Shown one piece after another: positions 17,145 to 24,800 of a DNA stretch of 40,698 bases; within the stretch, counting starts at the first letter, position 1, and the number at the start of each line of letters is the position of its first letter. This DNA is from Streptomyces viridosporus (GTDB taxonomy: Bacteria; Actinomycetota; Actinomycetes; Streptomycetales; Streptomycetaceae): contig NZ_MSGP01000210.1 of assembly GCF_002078235.1 (NCBI RefSeq), positions 1-40,698 on the forward strand, written 5' to 3'. Made by a program: the position numbers and the translations under genes. Below the pieces are notes generated by a model that ran no database searches, was not told the DNA's origin, and saw only the letters and a program-made list of their open reading frames with translations.

Positions 17145-17430
17145 ATGAGACGACGGACCCGGCCGGCCGGAGCACCCCTCGGCACGGCGGCGGCCCCCGC
17201 CCCCGGCACCGCCCGGGCCGCCGCCCCCGGGCCGTCGGTCACCCGCACCGGCCGCACCCGGGGCGGCCGCGCCTTCCACGTCCGGAAGACCGCCGCCGGC
17301 ACCCGGCGGAAGACCGAGATCCCGTCCCGCTGAACCCCAGCCGGCGCACCAGGCCGGTCCTGGACCGGTACGACAACGCGTACGCGATCCTCCCCCACGG
17401 CCGGGAACCGCCCCGGGAGACCGTGCCGGT
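17145..17430 (+). pseudogene. Decayed secreted BNR-type protein gene (remnant)
   Basis: A 62-codon frame from 17145 starts like a Tat signal peptide (MRRRTRP..APLGTAAA..ARAAAPGPSVTRTG). It then jumps to a GGRAFHVRKTAAGTRRKTEIP segment and stops at 17333. Directly after, in another frame from 17330, reads LNPSRRTRPVLDRYDNAYAILPHGRE. The break TEIP / LNP with five extra bases looks like a frameshift at a continuous TEIPLNP junction. I recall the block VLDRYDNAYAILP from C-terminal parts of BNR-repeat-type secreted proteins linked to rhamnose loci. The whole middle of the gene is missing. Family assignment is from memory and moderate; the signal-peptide-plus-frameshift structure is seen directly. 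Confidence 0.5.
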
Positions 17431-17481
17431 AATGTGTGAAGGCCCCCCGACCGCCCCGTCTCCTCTGGAGGTCCCTGCCCG

Positions 17482-18507
17482 ATGGCCCAGTCGGTGGGTA
17501 TCAAGGACGTCGCCCGCGTCGCCGGAGTCTCCGTCGGCACGGTCTCCAACGTGATCAACCGCCCGGACACGGTCGCCGCCGAGACCCGGGCACGGGTGCT
17601 GTCCGCCATCGACCGGCTCGGTTACGTCCGCAGCGAGTCCGCGCGCCAGTTGCGGGCGGGCCGCAGCCGGATCATGGGCCTGCTCGTCCTCGACATGGGC
17701 AACCCCTTCTTCGTCGACGTGGCGCGCGGCGCCGAGCGCGCCGCGCGCCGAGCCGGCCTCGGCGTGATGGTCTGCAACAGCGCCCAGGACGCGAGCGAGG
17801 AGGCCGAGTACCTCTCCCTCTTCGCCGAGCAGCGGGTCCGGGGCGTGCTGCTCACCCCGGCGGACGCCACCGGCCGCAACATCGAGGCCTTCCGCCGCCA
17901 CGGCATCCCCTTCGTGCTGGTCGACCGGGTCGCCGAGGGCACCACCGAGTGCTCGGTCTCCGTGGACGACGTGGCGGGCGGCGCGCTGGCCGTGCGGCAC
18001 CTCGTCGACGCGGGGCACCGGTCCCTCGCGTACGTCAGCGGACCGCCCGGCCTGAACCAGGTCCGCGACCGCCGCACCGGCGCCCTGAACGCCCTCACCG
18101 AGGCCGGACTGGGTCCGGACCGCCTGCGCGAGCTGCCCACCGAGCGCCTCGACGTCGCCGCGGGGCGGGACGCCGGTGCCCGCCTCCTCGGTCTGACCGA
18201 CCGCCCCACCGCCGTGTTCTGCGCCAACGACCTGCTCGCCCTCGGCGTGCTCCAGGCGATGTACGCGGCCGGGGTCGGCGTCCCCGACGACCTCGCGATC
18301 GTCGGTTACGACGACATCGAGTTCGCCGCCGCGGCGGCCGTCCCGCTCACCTCGGTGCGGCAGCCCGCCGTCACCATGGGGGCCATGGCGGCGGAGCTGC
18401 TGCTGGAGGAGACGGAGACCGGGACCGCGGCGGAGCCGCACGAGCACCGGCGGGTCGTCCTGAGCCCCGAACTGGTGGTCCGCCGCTCCAGCCTGTCCGC
18501 CCGTTGA
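17482..18507 (+). CDS. LacI-family regulator, probable repressor of the rhamnose locus
   Basis: A 341-residue LacI/GalR regulator. The N-terminal helix-turn-helix and hinge are IKDVARVAGVSVGTVSNVINRPDTVAAETRARVLSAIDRLGY. The periplasmic-binding-like core follows (GLLVLDMGNPFF, FVLVDR, AFCANDLLALG-like stretch, IVGYDDIEFA). The ATG is preceded by GGAGG. It lies last in the plus-strand rhamnose gene group after the decayed gene. The two TGAAAC-type inverted repeats in the rhaI-rhaT intergenic region are typical for this family. Its effector is probably rhamnose or a rhamnose-pathway intermediate; that is inference from context. Confidence 0.88.
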   Translation: MAQSVGIKDVARVAGVSVGTVSNVINRPDTVAAETRARVLSAIDRLGYVRSESARQLRAGRSRIMGLLVLDMGNPFFVDVARGAERAARRAGLGVMVCNSAQDASEEAEYLSLFAEQRVRGVLLTPADATGRNIEAFRRHGIPFVLVDRVAEGTTECSVSVDDVAGGALAVRHLVDAGHRSLAYVSGPPGLNQVRDRRTGALNALTEAGLGPDRLRELPTERLDVAAGRDAGARLLGLTDRPTAVFCANDLLALGVLQAMYAAGVGVPDDLAIVGYDDIEFAAAAAVPLTSVRQPAVTMGAMAAELLLEETETGTAAEPHEHRRVVLSPELVVRRSSLSAR

Positions 18508-18609
18508 CCGGTCGGCCAGGGAAGATTTCATGATCCCGGGCTCGTCGGCCGGACGAACATGTGCTGAAATGGGGCGCGATCCGACAATCCGTCCGTCCCG
18601 GGAGCCCCG

Positions 18610-19911
18610 TTGTCCGTCAGCTACCGCCAGCCCGGTGTCGTCCTCACCGACCGCCGCTTCACCGTGCCCCTCGACCACGACGACCCCTCGGGGGAGACGG
18701 TCGAGCTGTACGCGCGCGAGGTCGTCGCCGGTGACAAGGCGGAGAAGGACCTGCCGTGGCTGCTGTACCTCCAGGGCGGTCCCGGTTTCGGGGCGAATCG
18801 TTTCATCGGGAAGCAGGCCTGGCTCGGCCGGGCACTGGAGGAGTACCGCGTGCTCCTCCTCGACCAGCGCGGCACCGGCCACTCCACCCCCGCCAACCGG
18901 CAGACGCTCCCGCTGCGCGGCGGCCCCGCCGAACAGGCCGACTACCTCGCCCGCTTCCGCGCCGACTCCATCGTCCGCGACTGCGAGGCGATCCGCCCGG
19001 AGGTCACCGGCGGCGCCCCCTGGACCGTCCTCGGCCAGAGCTTCGGCGGCTTCTGCACCGTCGCCTACCTGTCCACGGCCCCCGAAGGCCTGGACACCGC
19101 CCTGGTCACCGGCGGACTGCCCGCCCTGGACGCCCACGCCGACGACGTCTACCGGGCCGCCTACCCGCGCGTCGAGCGCAAGGTCGCCGCCCACTACGCC
19201 CGCTACCCGCAGGACGTCGAACGCGCCCGCCGCATCGCCGACCACCTCCTCACCCACGACGTCGTCCTGCCGAACGGCTACCGGTTCACCGTCGAGGCAT
19301 TCCAGTCCCTGGGCATCCTCCTGGGCAGAGGCGACGGCAGCCACCGCCTGCACCACCTCCTCGAGGACGCCTTCGTCCGCACCCCGTCGGGGCCCGAGCT
19401 GTCCGACGCGTTCCAGGAGCAGGTCCAGGGCCTCCTGTCGTACGCCGGCCACCCGCTCTACGCGCTCGTCCACGAGGTGATCTACGCCCAGGACGCCCGC
19501 CCCACCGCCTGGTCGGCCGAGCGGGTGCGCGCCGAGTTCCCGCGGTTCGACGCGGCCAAGACGCTCGCCGGCGACGAACCGCTGCTGTTCACCGGCGAGA
19601 CGATCCACCCCTGGATGTTCGACTGCGACCCCGCGCTGCGGCCGCTGCGCGAGACCGCCGAACTGCTCGCCGCCCGCACCGACTGGACGCCGCTGTACGA
19701 CCCGGCCCGCCTCGCCGTCAACGAGGTCCCGGCCGCGGCGGCCGTCTACCACGACGACATGTACGTCCACACGCCCCACTCGCTCGAGACCGCCCGCGCG
19801 ATCCGGGGCCTGCGCACCTGGGTCACCGACGAGTTCGAGCACGACGGCGTCCGGGCCGGCGGCCCCCGCGTCCTGGACCGGCTGCTCGCCCTCGCGCGCG
19901 ACGAGGTCTGA
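18610..19911 (+). CDS. Alpha/beta hydrolase, proline iminopeptidase-like (S33)
   Basis: A 433-residue protein of peptidase family S33. It has the oxyanion-hole stretch QGGPGFG (56-61), the LLDQRGTGHS motif and the nucleophile elbow GQSFGG with Ser144. The acid and base are expected in the C-terminal part, with the His possibly in the EFEHDG region. No signal peptide is seen, so it is probably cytoplasmic and removes N-terminal proline or related residues from short peptides. The start is a TTG at 18610 with GGGAG upstream; there is no better ATG or GTG before the conserved VVLTDRRFTVPLDH. The gene stands alone after the LacI gene with a 102-base gap. Confidence 0.85.
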   Translation: MSVSYRQPGVVLTDRRFTVPLDHDDPSGETVELYAREVVAGDKAEKDLPWLLYLQGGPGFGANRFIGKQAWLGRALEEYRVLLLDQRGTGHSTPANRQTLPLRGGPAEQADYLARFRADSIVRDCEAIRPEVTGGAPWTVLGQSFGGFCTVAYLSTAPEGLDTALVTGGLPALDAHADDVYRAAYPRVERKVAAHYARYPQDVERARRIADHLLTHDVVLPNGYRFTVEAFQSLGILLGRGDGSHRLHHLLEDAFVRTPSGPELSDAFQEQVQGLLSYAGHPLYALVHEVIYAQDARPTAWSAERVRAEFPRFDAAKTLAGDEPLLFTGETIHPWMFDCDPALRPLRETAELLAARTDWTPLYDPARLAVNEVPAAAAVYHDDMYVHTPHSLETARAIRGLRTWVTDEFEHDGVRAGGPRVLDRLLALARDEV

Positions 19912-19953
19912 GCCGGGCGGGGCGGGCCCCGGTGCGCCGTCGGTGCCGCGGGC

Positions 19954-19959
19954 TAGTCT
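19954..19959 (+). promoter_or_regulatory. -10 box of a leaderless gene
   Basis: TAGTCT ends six bases before the ATG of the PIG-L gene at 19966, so the predicted transcript begins at or next to the start codon. No Shine-Dalgarno is present. The -35 is not clear. Confidence 0.5.
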
Positions 19960-19965
19960 GCGGGC

Positions 19966-20718
19966 ATGACCGAGCCGACGATCAGTCAACTCCCGCCGAT
20001 GCCCGACGACTGGCAGCGCGCCCTGGCCGTGGTGGCCCACCCGGACGACCTCGAGTACGGCTGCTCGGCGGCGGTCGCCTCCTGGACCGACGCCGGCCGC
20101 GAGGTCGCCTACGTCCTGGCGACCCGCGGCGAGGCGGGCATCGCCCCCCTGGCACCGGCGGAGTGCGGCCCGCTCAGGGAGCGGGAGCAGATCGCGAGCG
20201 CGGCGGTGGTCGGCGTGTCGGCGGTGGAGTTCCTGGACCACCGGGACGGGGTGATCGAGTACGGCCCCGCCCTGCGCCGGGACATCGCCGCCGCGATCCG
20301 CCGCCACCGCCCCGAACTGGTGATCACCCTGAACCACCGGGACACCTGGGACGGCACCTACTGGAACACCCCCGACCACGTGGCCGTCGGCCGTGCCGTG
20401 CTCGACGCGGCCGGTGACGCCGGCAACCGCTGGATCTTCCCGGAGCTGACCGAGCAGGGCCTCGAACCGTGGGACGGGGTCCGCTGGGTCGCCGTCGCCG
20501 GGTCCGACACGCCCACGCACGCCGTGGACGCCGCGGACGGGCTGGAGCGGGCGGTGCGCTCCCTGCTCGCGCACCGGACCTACATCGAGGCGCTGACCGA
20601 CGAGGACCCGGAGGCCTACGCGCGCGGCCTCCTGACACGGAGCGCCGAGGAGACGGGCAGGCGGTTCGGCGGCCGGCCCGCGGTCGCCTTCGAGCTGTTC
20701 CCCCGGGCGACGGCGTGA
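19966..20718 (+). CDS. PIG-L family deacetylase
   Basis: A 250-residue member of the PIG-L/LmbE metalloamidase family. The zinc-binding AHPDDLE lies at 24-30, and the third ligand is in NTPDHVAVG. Family members remove acetyl from N-acetylglucosamine-type sugars or mycothiol/teicoplanin-type precursors; the substrate here cannot be told. The ATG at 19966 follows a -10 box by six bases and has no Shine-Dalgarno, so it is probably leaderless. The stop overlaps the GTG of the next gene (GTGA), which couples it to the sigma factor. Confidence 0.88.
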   Translation: MTEPTISQLPPMPDDWQRALAVVAHPDDLEYGCSAAVASWTDAGREVAYVLATRGEAGIAPLAPAECGPLREREQIASAAVVGVSAVEFLDHRDGVIEYGPALRRDIAAAIRRHRPELVITLNHRDTWDGTYWNTPDHVAVGRAVLDAAGDAGNRWIFPELTEQGLEPWDGVRWVAVAGSDTPTHAVDAADGLERAVRSLLAHRTYIEALTDEDPEAYARGLLTRSAEETGRRFGGRPAVAFELFPRATA

Positions 20719-21608
20719 ACGACGAGGAACTGCTGGCGGAGCGCTTCGAGGAGCACCGCGGCCATCTCCGGGCCGTCGCCTACCGCATGCTCGGATCGCT
20801 GACCGAGGCGGAGGACGCCGTCCAGGAGGCCTGGCTGAGACTGGGCCGGACGGACTCCGGAGAGATCGGCAATTTCGGCGGCTGGCTGACCACGGTGACC
20901 GGCCGCATCTGCCTGGACCTGCTGCGGTCGCGCACCGCGCGCCGCGAGCAGTCGATGGACGAGACCTTCGTCCCCGACCCGGTGATCAGGCCCCTGCCCC
21001 GGACCGACCCGGAACAGGAGGCGCTGCGCGCCGACTCGGTGGGCGTGGCCCTGCTGGTGGTCCTGGACCGGCTGGCGCCCGACGAGCGGCTCGCGTTCGT
21101 CCTGCACGACATGTTCGCCGTGCCCTTCGACGACATCGCGCCGGTCGTGGGACGCACCGCGGCCGCCACCCGGCAGCTCGCCGGCCGGGCCCGCCGACGG
21201 GTCCGGGACGCCACCCCCGCGTCCGAGCCCGACCCCGGCCGGCAGAGGGAGGCGCTCGACGCCTTCATGGCCGCCGCACGCGGCGGCGACTTCGAGGCGC
21301 TGGTCGCCGTCCTCCACCCGGACGTGGCCCTGCGGGCCGACGCGGGCGCCCTGGTCCGCGGCGCGGCCGGGTCCAGGACGCTCCGGGGAGCGAAGCCGGT
21401 GGCCGAGTCGGCGCTCCTGTTCGCCCGGTACACCGCGGCGGCGCGGATGGCCCTGGTCAACGACGCGATCGGCCTGGTCAGCGTGGTCGAGGGCCGCATC
21501 CGGTCGGTCATGTCCGTCACCGTCACCGACGGCCGCATCACCGGCCTGTACATCCTGGCCGACCCGGAGCGGCTGGCCCGCCTGGAGGTGCCGGACGACG
21601 AGGCGTGA
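20715..21608 (+). CDS. ECF sigma factor with SnoaL-like C-terminal domain (SigJ/ECF41-like)
   Basis: A 297-residue protein. Sigma region 2 is recognisable in [25 protein letters not shown] and [19 protein letters not shown], and region 4 in [44 protein letters not shown]. About 120 further residues form a SnoaL-like domain ([33 protein letters not shown]). In ECF41-type factors this tail replaces a separate anti-sigma factor, with a NPDKL-like motif; here the equivalent is ADPERL. The GTG start overlaps the PIG-L stop. ECF41 factors usually neighbour a carboxymuconolactone decarboxylase or oxidoreductase, so the PIG-L partner is unusual. Confidence 0.87.
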   Translation: MNDEELLAERFEEHRGHLRAVAYRMLGSLTEAEDAVQEAWLRLGRTDSGEIGNFGGWLTTVTGRICLDLLRSRTARREQSMDETFVPDPVIRPLPRTDPEQEALRADSVGVALLVVLDRLAPDERLAFVLHDMFAVPFDDIAPVVGRTAAATRQLAGRARRRVRDATPASEPDPGRQREALDAFMAAARGGDFEALVAVLHPDVALRADAGALVRGAAGSRTLRGAKPVAESALLFARYTAAARMALVNDAIGLVSVVEGRIRSVMSVTVTDGRITGLYILADPERLARLEVPDDEA

Positions 21609-21644
21609 ACCCGGGCGGCGAACCGGCGCCGACCTCCCGTTCCG

Positions 21645-21650
21645 TATGCT
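21645..21650 (+). promoter_or_regulatory. -10 box of a leaderless gene
   Basis: TATGCT lies seven bases before ATG 21658. It contains an in-frame ATG at 21646 that could be mistaken for the start, but the position fits a promoter element better. No Shine-Dalgarno is visible before either ATG. Confidence 0.5.
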
Positions 21651-21657
21651 GAACGCC

Positions 21658-22506
21658 ATGCGGGAACAGCGGGAACAGCGGGAACAGCGGGCCGACCGGG
21701 CGGAACTGCGCGGCGACTGCGCACGGTGCTTCGGACTGTGCTGCGTGGCCCTGCCGTTCACGGCCTCGGCCGACTTCGCGGTGGACAAGGGCGCCGGGAC
21801 GCCGTGCCGGAACCTGCGGGACGACCACCGGTGCGGCATCCACGCCCGCCTGAGGCAGGAGGGCTTCACCGGCTGCACGGTCTACGACTGCTTCGGCGCG
21901 GGGCAGAAGGTCTCGCAGGTCACCTTCGGCGGCCGGGACTGGCGCGCCGGCCCGCCGGAGCGGGCCCGGGCGATGTTCGAGGTGTTCCCGGTCGTACGGC
22001 AGTTGCACGAGCTGCTGTGGTACCTCACCGAGGCGCTGACCCTGCCCGCGGCCCGTCCGGTGCACGCCGGACTGCGCCGGGCGCTGGAGAAGACCGAGCG
22101 GTTCACCCGGCGGACCCCCGGGGAACTGGCCGCGCTGGACGTGGCCGCCCACCGGCAGGAGGTCGGCGCACTGCTGCTGAAGGCCAGCGAGCTGGCCCGG
22201 GCGGGGGTGCGCGGGCGCCGCCGGGACCGCCGGAACGCCGACCTGATGGGCGCCCGGCTCAAGGGCGCCGATCTGCGCGGGGTCAGTCTGCGCGGCGCCT
22301 ACCTCATCGCCGCCGACCTCACCGGAGCCGATCTGCGGGGCGCCGACCTGATCGGTGCCGATCTGCGGGGGGCCGACCTCACGGACGCCGACCTGACCGG
22401 GGCGTTCTTCCTCACCCAGCCCCAGCTCGACGCGGCCCGGGGGAGCGCCGGTACGAGGCTGCCGGAGTCACTCGCCCGCCCCGCGCACTGGACGGCGGGC
22501 GGCTGA
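21658..22506 (+). CDS. Cys-rich (YkgJ-like) pentapeptide-repeat protein
   Basis: A 282-residue protein in three parts. Residues 2-13 are three EQR repeats encoded by a 9-base tandem repeat. Residues 21-78 hold eight cysteines (C21, C24, C28, C29, C50, C59, C73, C78), a spacing like the YkgJ zinc/iron-chelating domain. Residues about 192-250 are pentapeptide repeats of the A(D/N)LxG type (NADLMGARLKGADLRG onward), which form a right-handed quadrilateral helix. No signal peptide or membrane segment. The function is unknown; pentapeptide proteins often mimic DNA or act as scaffolds. Its 3' end overlaps the convergent P450 gene by 39 bases. An upstream in-frame ATG at 21646 would add four residues. 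Confidence 0.75.
   Translation: MREQREQREQRADRAELRGDCARCFGLCCVALPFTASADFAVDKGAGTPCRNLRDDHRCGIHARLRQEGFTGCTVYDCFGAGQKVSQVTFGGRDWRAGPPERARAMFEVFPVVRQLHELLWYLTEALTLPAARPVHAGLRRALEKTERFTRRTPGELAALDVAAHRQEVGALLLKASELARAGVRGRRRDRRNADLMGARLKGADLRGVSLRGAYLIAADLTGADLRGADLIGADLRGADLTDADLTGAFFLTQPQLDAARGSAGTRLPESLARPAHWTAGG
21661..21687 (+). repeat. Three 9-base tandem repeats inside a gene
   Basis: CGGGAACAG occurs three times in a row directly after the start codon of the pentapeptide-repeat gene and encodes (Arg-Glu-Gln)3. Copy number may vary between strains without shifting the frame. Confidence 0.75.
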
Positions 22507-23991
22507 CGCGGCGTCGCCGTCCGCCCGGCGGGTCCGGGGCACGGCGGGCGCCGTGCGCCGCTCCGGGCGCAGCCGCAGCCCCTGGGGCATCAGCGTGAGC
22601 CGCTCGGTCACGCGCAGCCGGTAGCCCGGGTCGGGGCGCAGCTCGTAGCGGCGCAGCAGCAGCCCGAGCACCAGGGTCGCCTCGTGCAGGGCGAACTGCC
22701 GCCCGATGCACGCCCGTGCCCCCGTCCCGAACGGCTTGAAGACGTGCGGCGGGCGGGACCGCACCGCCCGGGCGTCGAAGCGGTCCGGGTCGAACCGCTC
22801 GGCGTCCGCGCCCCACACCTCGGGGTCCCGGTGCAGCATCGGCGTCAGCACCAGCGTCCACGCGCCGCGCCGCATCGGGTGCTCCCCGGCCAGCACCGTG
22901 TCCCGGACGGCCTCCCGGGCGAAGGCGGGCGCCGTCGGCCACAGCCGCAGCGACTCGTCCAGCACCCGGCGGACGTAGCGCAGCCTGGCCACCTGCTCGT
23001 AGCCGGGCGCCGCCGCGGTGCCCCAGACGCGGTCCACCTCGTCGCGGGCGCGGGCCGCGACGTCCGGGTGCCGGGAGAGGTAGTGCAGGGCGAAGGAGAG
23101 GGCGCCCGAGGTGGTCTCGTGACCCGCGACCAGGAAGGTGATGACCTGGCGCCGGACGTTCTCGGGCGAGAGCCGCTCGCCGGTCTCCGGGTGGGCGGTG
23201 TCCAGCATCCGGTCCAGGAGGTCCCCGTCCCCGCCGCCGTGGGCGCGCCGGGCCCGGACCACCTCGTCGACGATGCGGTTCAGACGGTCGATGTCGGCCG
23301 TGTTGCGGCGGTTCGCGCGCCGCAGCAGCAGCGGTGCCAGCGGCGCGGGCACGTTGTTCAGCCGCTGCGCGTACGTCAGGGTGCCCACCATCGCGGTCAC
23401 GAAGGGGTGCGGCCGGGACCGTTCGAACGATCCGAAGTCGTGCCCGAACCCGGTGCGCGCGATCGTCTCCAGGGTCAGCCTGGTCATGTCACCGGGCACG
23501 TCCACCGTCCGGCCGGCGGCCGCCGCGCGGTCCCAGTGGTCCGTCAGCCGCTCCGCCACGTCCAGCATCATCGGGTGGTAGCCCGCCATGGCCTCACGGC
23601 GGAAGCCGGGGGCCAGCACGTCGTGCGCCAGCTGCCAGTTGGGCTCGTGGTTGTAGGCGGTGAACAGCCCGTCGCCCGCGAGCGGCCGCAGGTTGGCGAC
23701 GCCCAGCCCGACGTGCTTGGCGAACCGGGTCTCGTCGGCGAGGTCGGTCACCAGGCCGACGCCCCAGGTGAACACGAACTCCTTGCCGAAGGCGCTCCGC
23801 CGGAAGATCGGACCCAGGCGGCGGGCGTACTTCAGGGAGTCCTGCACGGGCGTGCTCCGGCTCGCCCCGAGCACATCGCCGACCAGCGGGAGACGGTACG
23901 GCGGGTGCGGAATGCGGTGCAGTTCGGGCCAGCCCAGCTCGGCGCTGCGGAACCCCGTCGGCGGCCCGCCGGGTGTCGTCGTCTCCGCCAT
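22468..23991 (-). CDS. Cytochrome P450, CYP102-like stand-alone heme protein
   Basis: A 507-residue P450. The I-helix oxygen-binding motif is AGHETTS, the K-helix ExxR is ESLR, and the heme-binding loop FGTGARACIGRQ carries Cys428. The N-terminal LPLVGDVLGAS and the overall order resemble the heme domain of Bacillus P450 BM3 (CYP102), and I recall CYP102B1 of S. coelicolor as the closest known type. Unlike BM3 no reductase is fused: the protein ends about 80 residues after the Cys. Electrons must come from separate redox partners. The likely role is hydroxylation of fatty acids or other hydrophobic substrates. It is divergent from a TetR regulator, as BM3 is controlled by a TetR-type repressor. 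Confidence 0.9.
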   Translation of the reverse strand: MAETTTPGGPPTGFRSAELGWPELHRIPHPPYRLPLVGDVLGASRSTPVQDSLKYARRLGPIFRRSAFGKEFVFTWGVGLVTDLADETRFAKHVGLGVANLRPLAGDGLFTAYNHEPNWQLAHDVLAPGFRREAMAGYHPMMLDVAERLTDHWDRAAAAGRTVDVPGDMTRLTLETIARTGFGHDFGSFERSRPHPFVTAMVGTLTYAQRLNNVPAPLAPLLLRRANRRNTADIDRLNRIVDEVVRARRAHGGGDGDLLDRMLDTAHPETGERLSPENVRRQVITFLVAGHETTSGALSFALHYLSRHPDVAARARDEVDRVWGTAAAPGYEQVARLRYVRRVLDESLRLWPTAPAFAREAVRDTVLAGEHPMRRGAWTLVLTPMLHRDPEVWGADAERFDPDRFDARAVRSRPPHVFKPFGTGARACIGRQFALHEATLVLGLLLRRYELRPDPGYRLRVTERLTLMPQGLRLRPERRTAPAVPRTRRADGDAASAARRPVRGAGE

Positions 23992-24088
23992 GGCGCGATC
24001 CCCTTCGGTCCGGCGAGCGATTGCGACGTGTTGTATGTGGGTTCAATAAGGCGACCCAGTCTGGTCCCGCCGCTGAACCGGCGTCAAG

Positions 24089-24094
24089 TACAGT
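24089..24094 (+). promoter_or_regulatory. -10 box of the leaderless TetR gene
   Basis: TACAGT ends six bases before ATG 24101. No Shine-Dalgarno precedes the start. The intergenic region to the P450 is 109 bases and is locally less GC-rich (24010-24060). Confidence 0.5.
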
Positions 24095-24100
24095 GCGGGG

Positions 24101-24709
24101 ATGGCCGTGAACCAGGGCGGGCGCACACGCCGTCGGCTCAGCACCGGGGAGCGCAGGGAGCAGCTTCTGTCGGTCGGTGCGCGGCTGTTCTCGGAGAGCC
24201 CCTACGACGACGTGTGGATCGAGCGGGTCGCCGAGATCGCCGGGGTCTCGCGGGGGCTGCTCTACCACTACTTCCCGACCAAACGGGACTTCTTCGCGGC
24301 GGTCGTGGAGCGCGAGAGCGAGCGGATGCTGCGCATGACGGCGGGGGTCCCCGGCGTCCCGGTGCGCGAACGGCTCGCGGCGGGTCTGGACGCCTACCTG
24401 TCGTACGTCGAGGCCCACGCGCACGGCTACCGCGCCCTCCACCGCGCCGACGCGGCGGGGGACCGGGAGGTGCGCCGGCTCTACCGGCGGGCGCTCGCCG
24501 CGCAGGAGCGGCAGATCCTGGCGGCCCTGGCCGAGGACCCCGAGTTCGGCCCGGCCCTCGGGGCGCGGCCGGACACCCGCCTCGCCGTGCGCGGCTGGCT
24601 GGCCTTCACCACCGCCGTCTGCCTGGAGTGGCTGCGCGGCCCGACGCTGGAGCGGGAGCAGGTGCGCGACCTGTGCGCCCGCGCCCTGCTGGGCGTTCTC
24701 GCGGACTGA
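24101..24709 (+). CDS. TetR-family transcriptional regulator
   Basis: A 202-residue regulator. The N-terminal helix-turn-helix spans about residues 20-65, with ARLFSESPYDDVWIERVAEIAGVSRGLLYHYFPTKRDFF. The C-terminal ligand-binding part contains conserved AHAHGYRALHRAD and LEWLRGPTLEREQ blocks. The gene is divergent from the CYP102-like P450 by 109 bases, so it most likely controls that gene and itself. The start appears leaderless. A fatty acid or similar hydrophobic effector would fit by analogy to the BM3/Bm3R1 pair, but this is inference. Confidence 0.88.
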   Translation: MAVNQGGRTRRRLSTGERREQLLSVGARLFSESPYDDVWIERVAEIAGVSRGLLYHYFPTKRDFFAAVVERESERMLRMTAGVPGVPVRERLAAGLDAYLSYVEAHAHGYRALHRADAAGDREVRRLYRRALAAQERQILAALAEDPEFGPALGARPDTRLAVRGWLAFTTAVCLEWLRGPTLEREQVRDLCARALLGVLAD

Positions 24710-24741
24710 CCGAAAGGTCTCGTACAGATCACGTCACCCGG

Positions 24742-24770
24742 TTGGCGCGCACCTCGATCTCCGATAAGTT
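24742..24770 (+). promoter_or_regulatory. Predicted promoter of the DUF2470 gene
   Basis: The -35 TTGGCG (24742-24747), a 17-base spacer and the -10 TAAGTT (24765-24770) form a plausible promoter. The -10 directly meets the iron box. Confidence 0.5.
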
Positions 24771-24787
24771 AGGCAAGGCTTACCTAA
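24769..24787 (+). promoter_or_regulatory. DmdR/IdeR iron box
   Basis: TTAGGCAAGGCTTACCTAA is a 19-base dyad closely matching the actinobacterial DtxR/IdeR/DmdR consensus TTAGGTTAGGCTAACCTAA. It overlaps the end of the -10 and the start point, where Fe-loaded DmdR would repress. Expression under iron limitation is expected. Confidence 0.9.
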
Positions 24788-24800
24788 GAGGAGGTTCGGG

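Noticed and set aside
17239-20574. Open frame of over 1100 codons on the minus strand
   Set aside because: Runs antisense through the LacI, hydrolase and PIG-L genes, which have clear family motifs; the product is Gly/Val/Asp-rich with no domain.
23992-24100. Specific TetR operator between P450 and TetR genes
   Set aside because: Only weak five-base arms (24068-24072 with 24079-24083) were found; not enough to call an operator.
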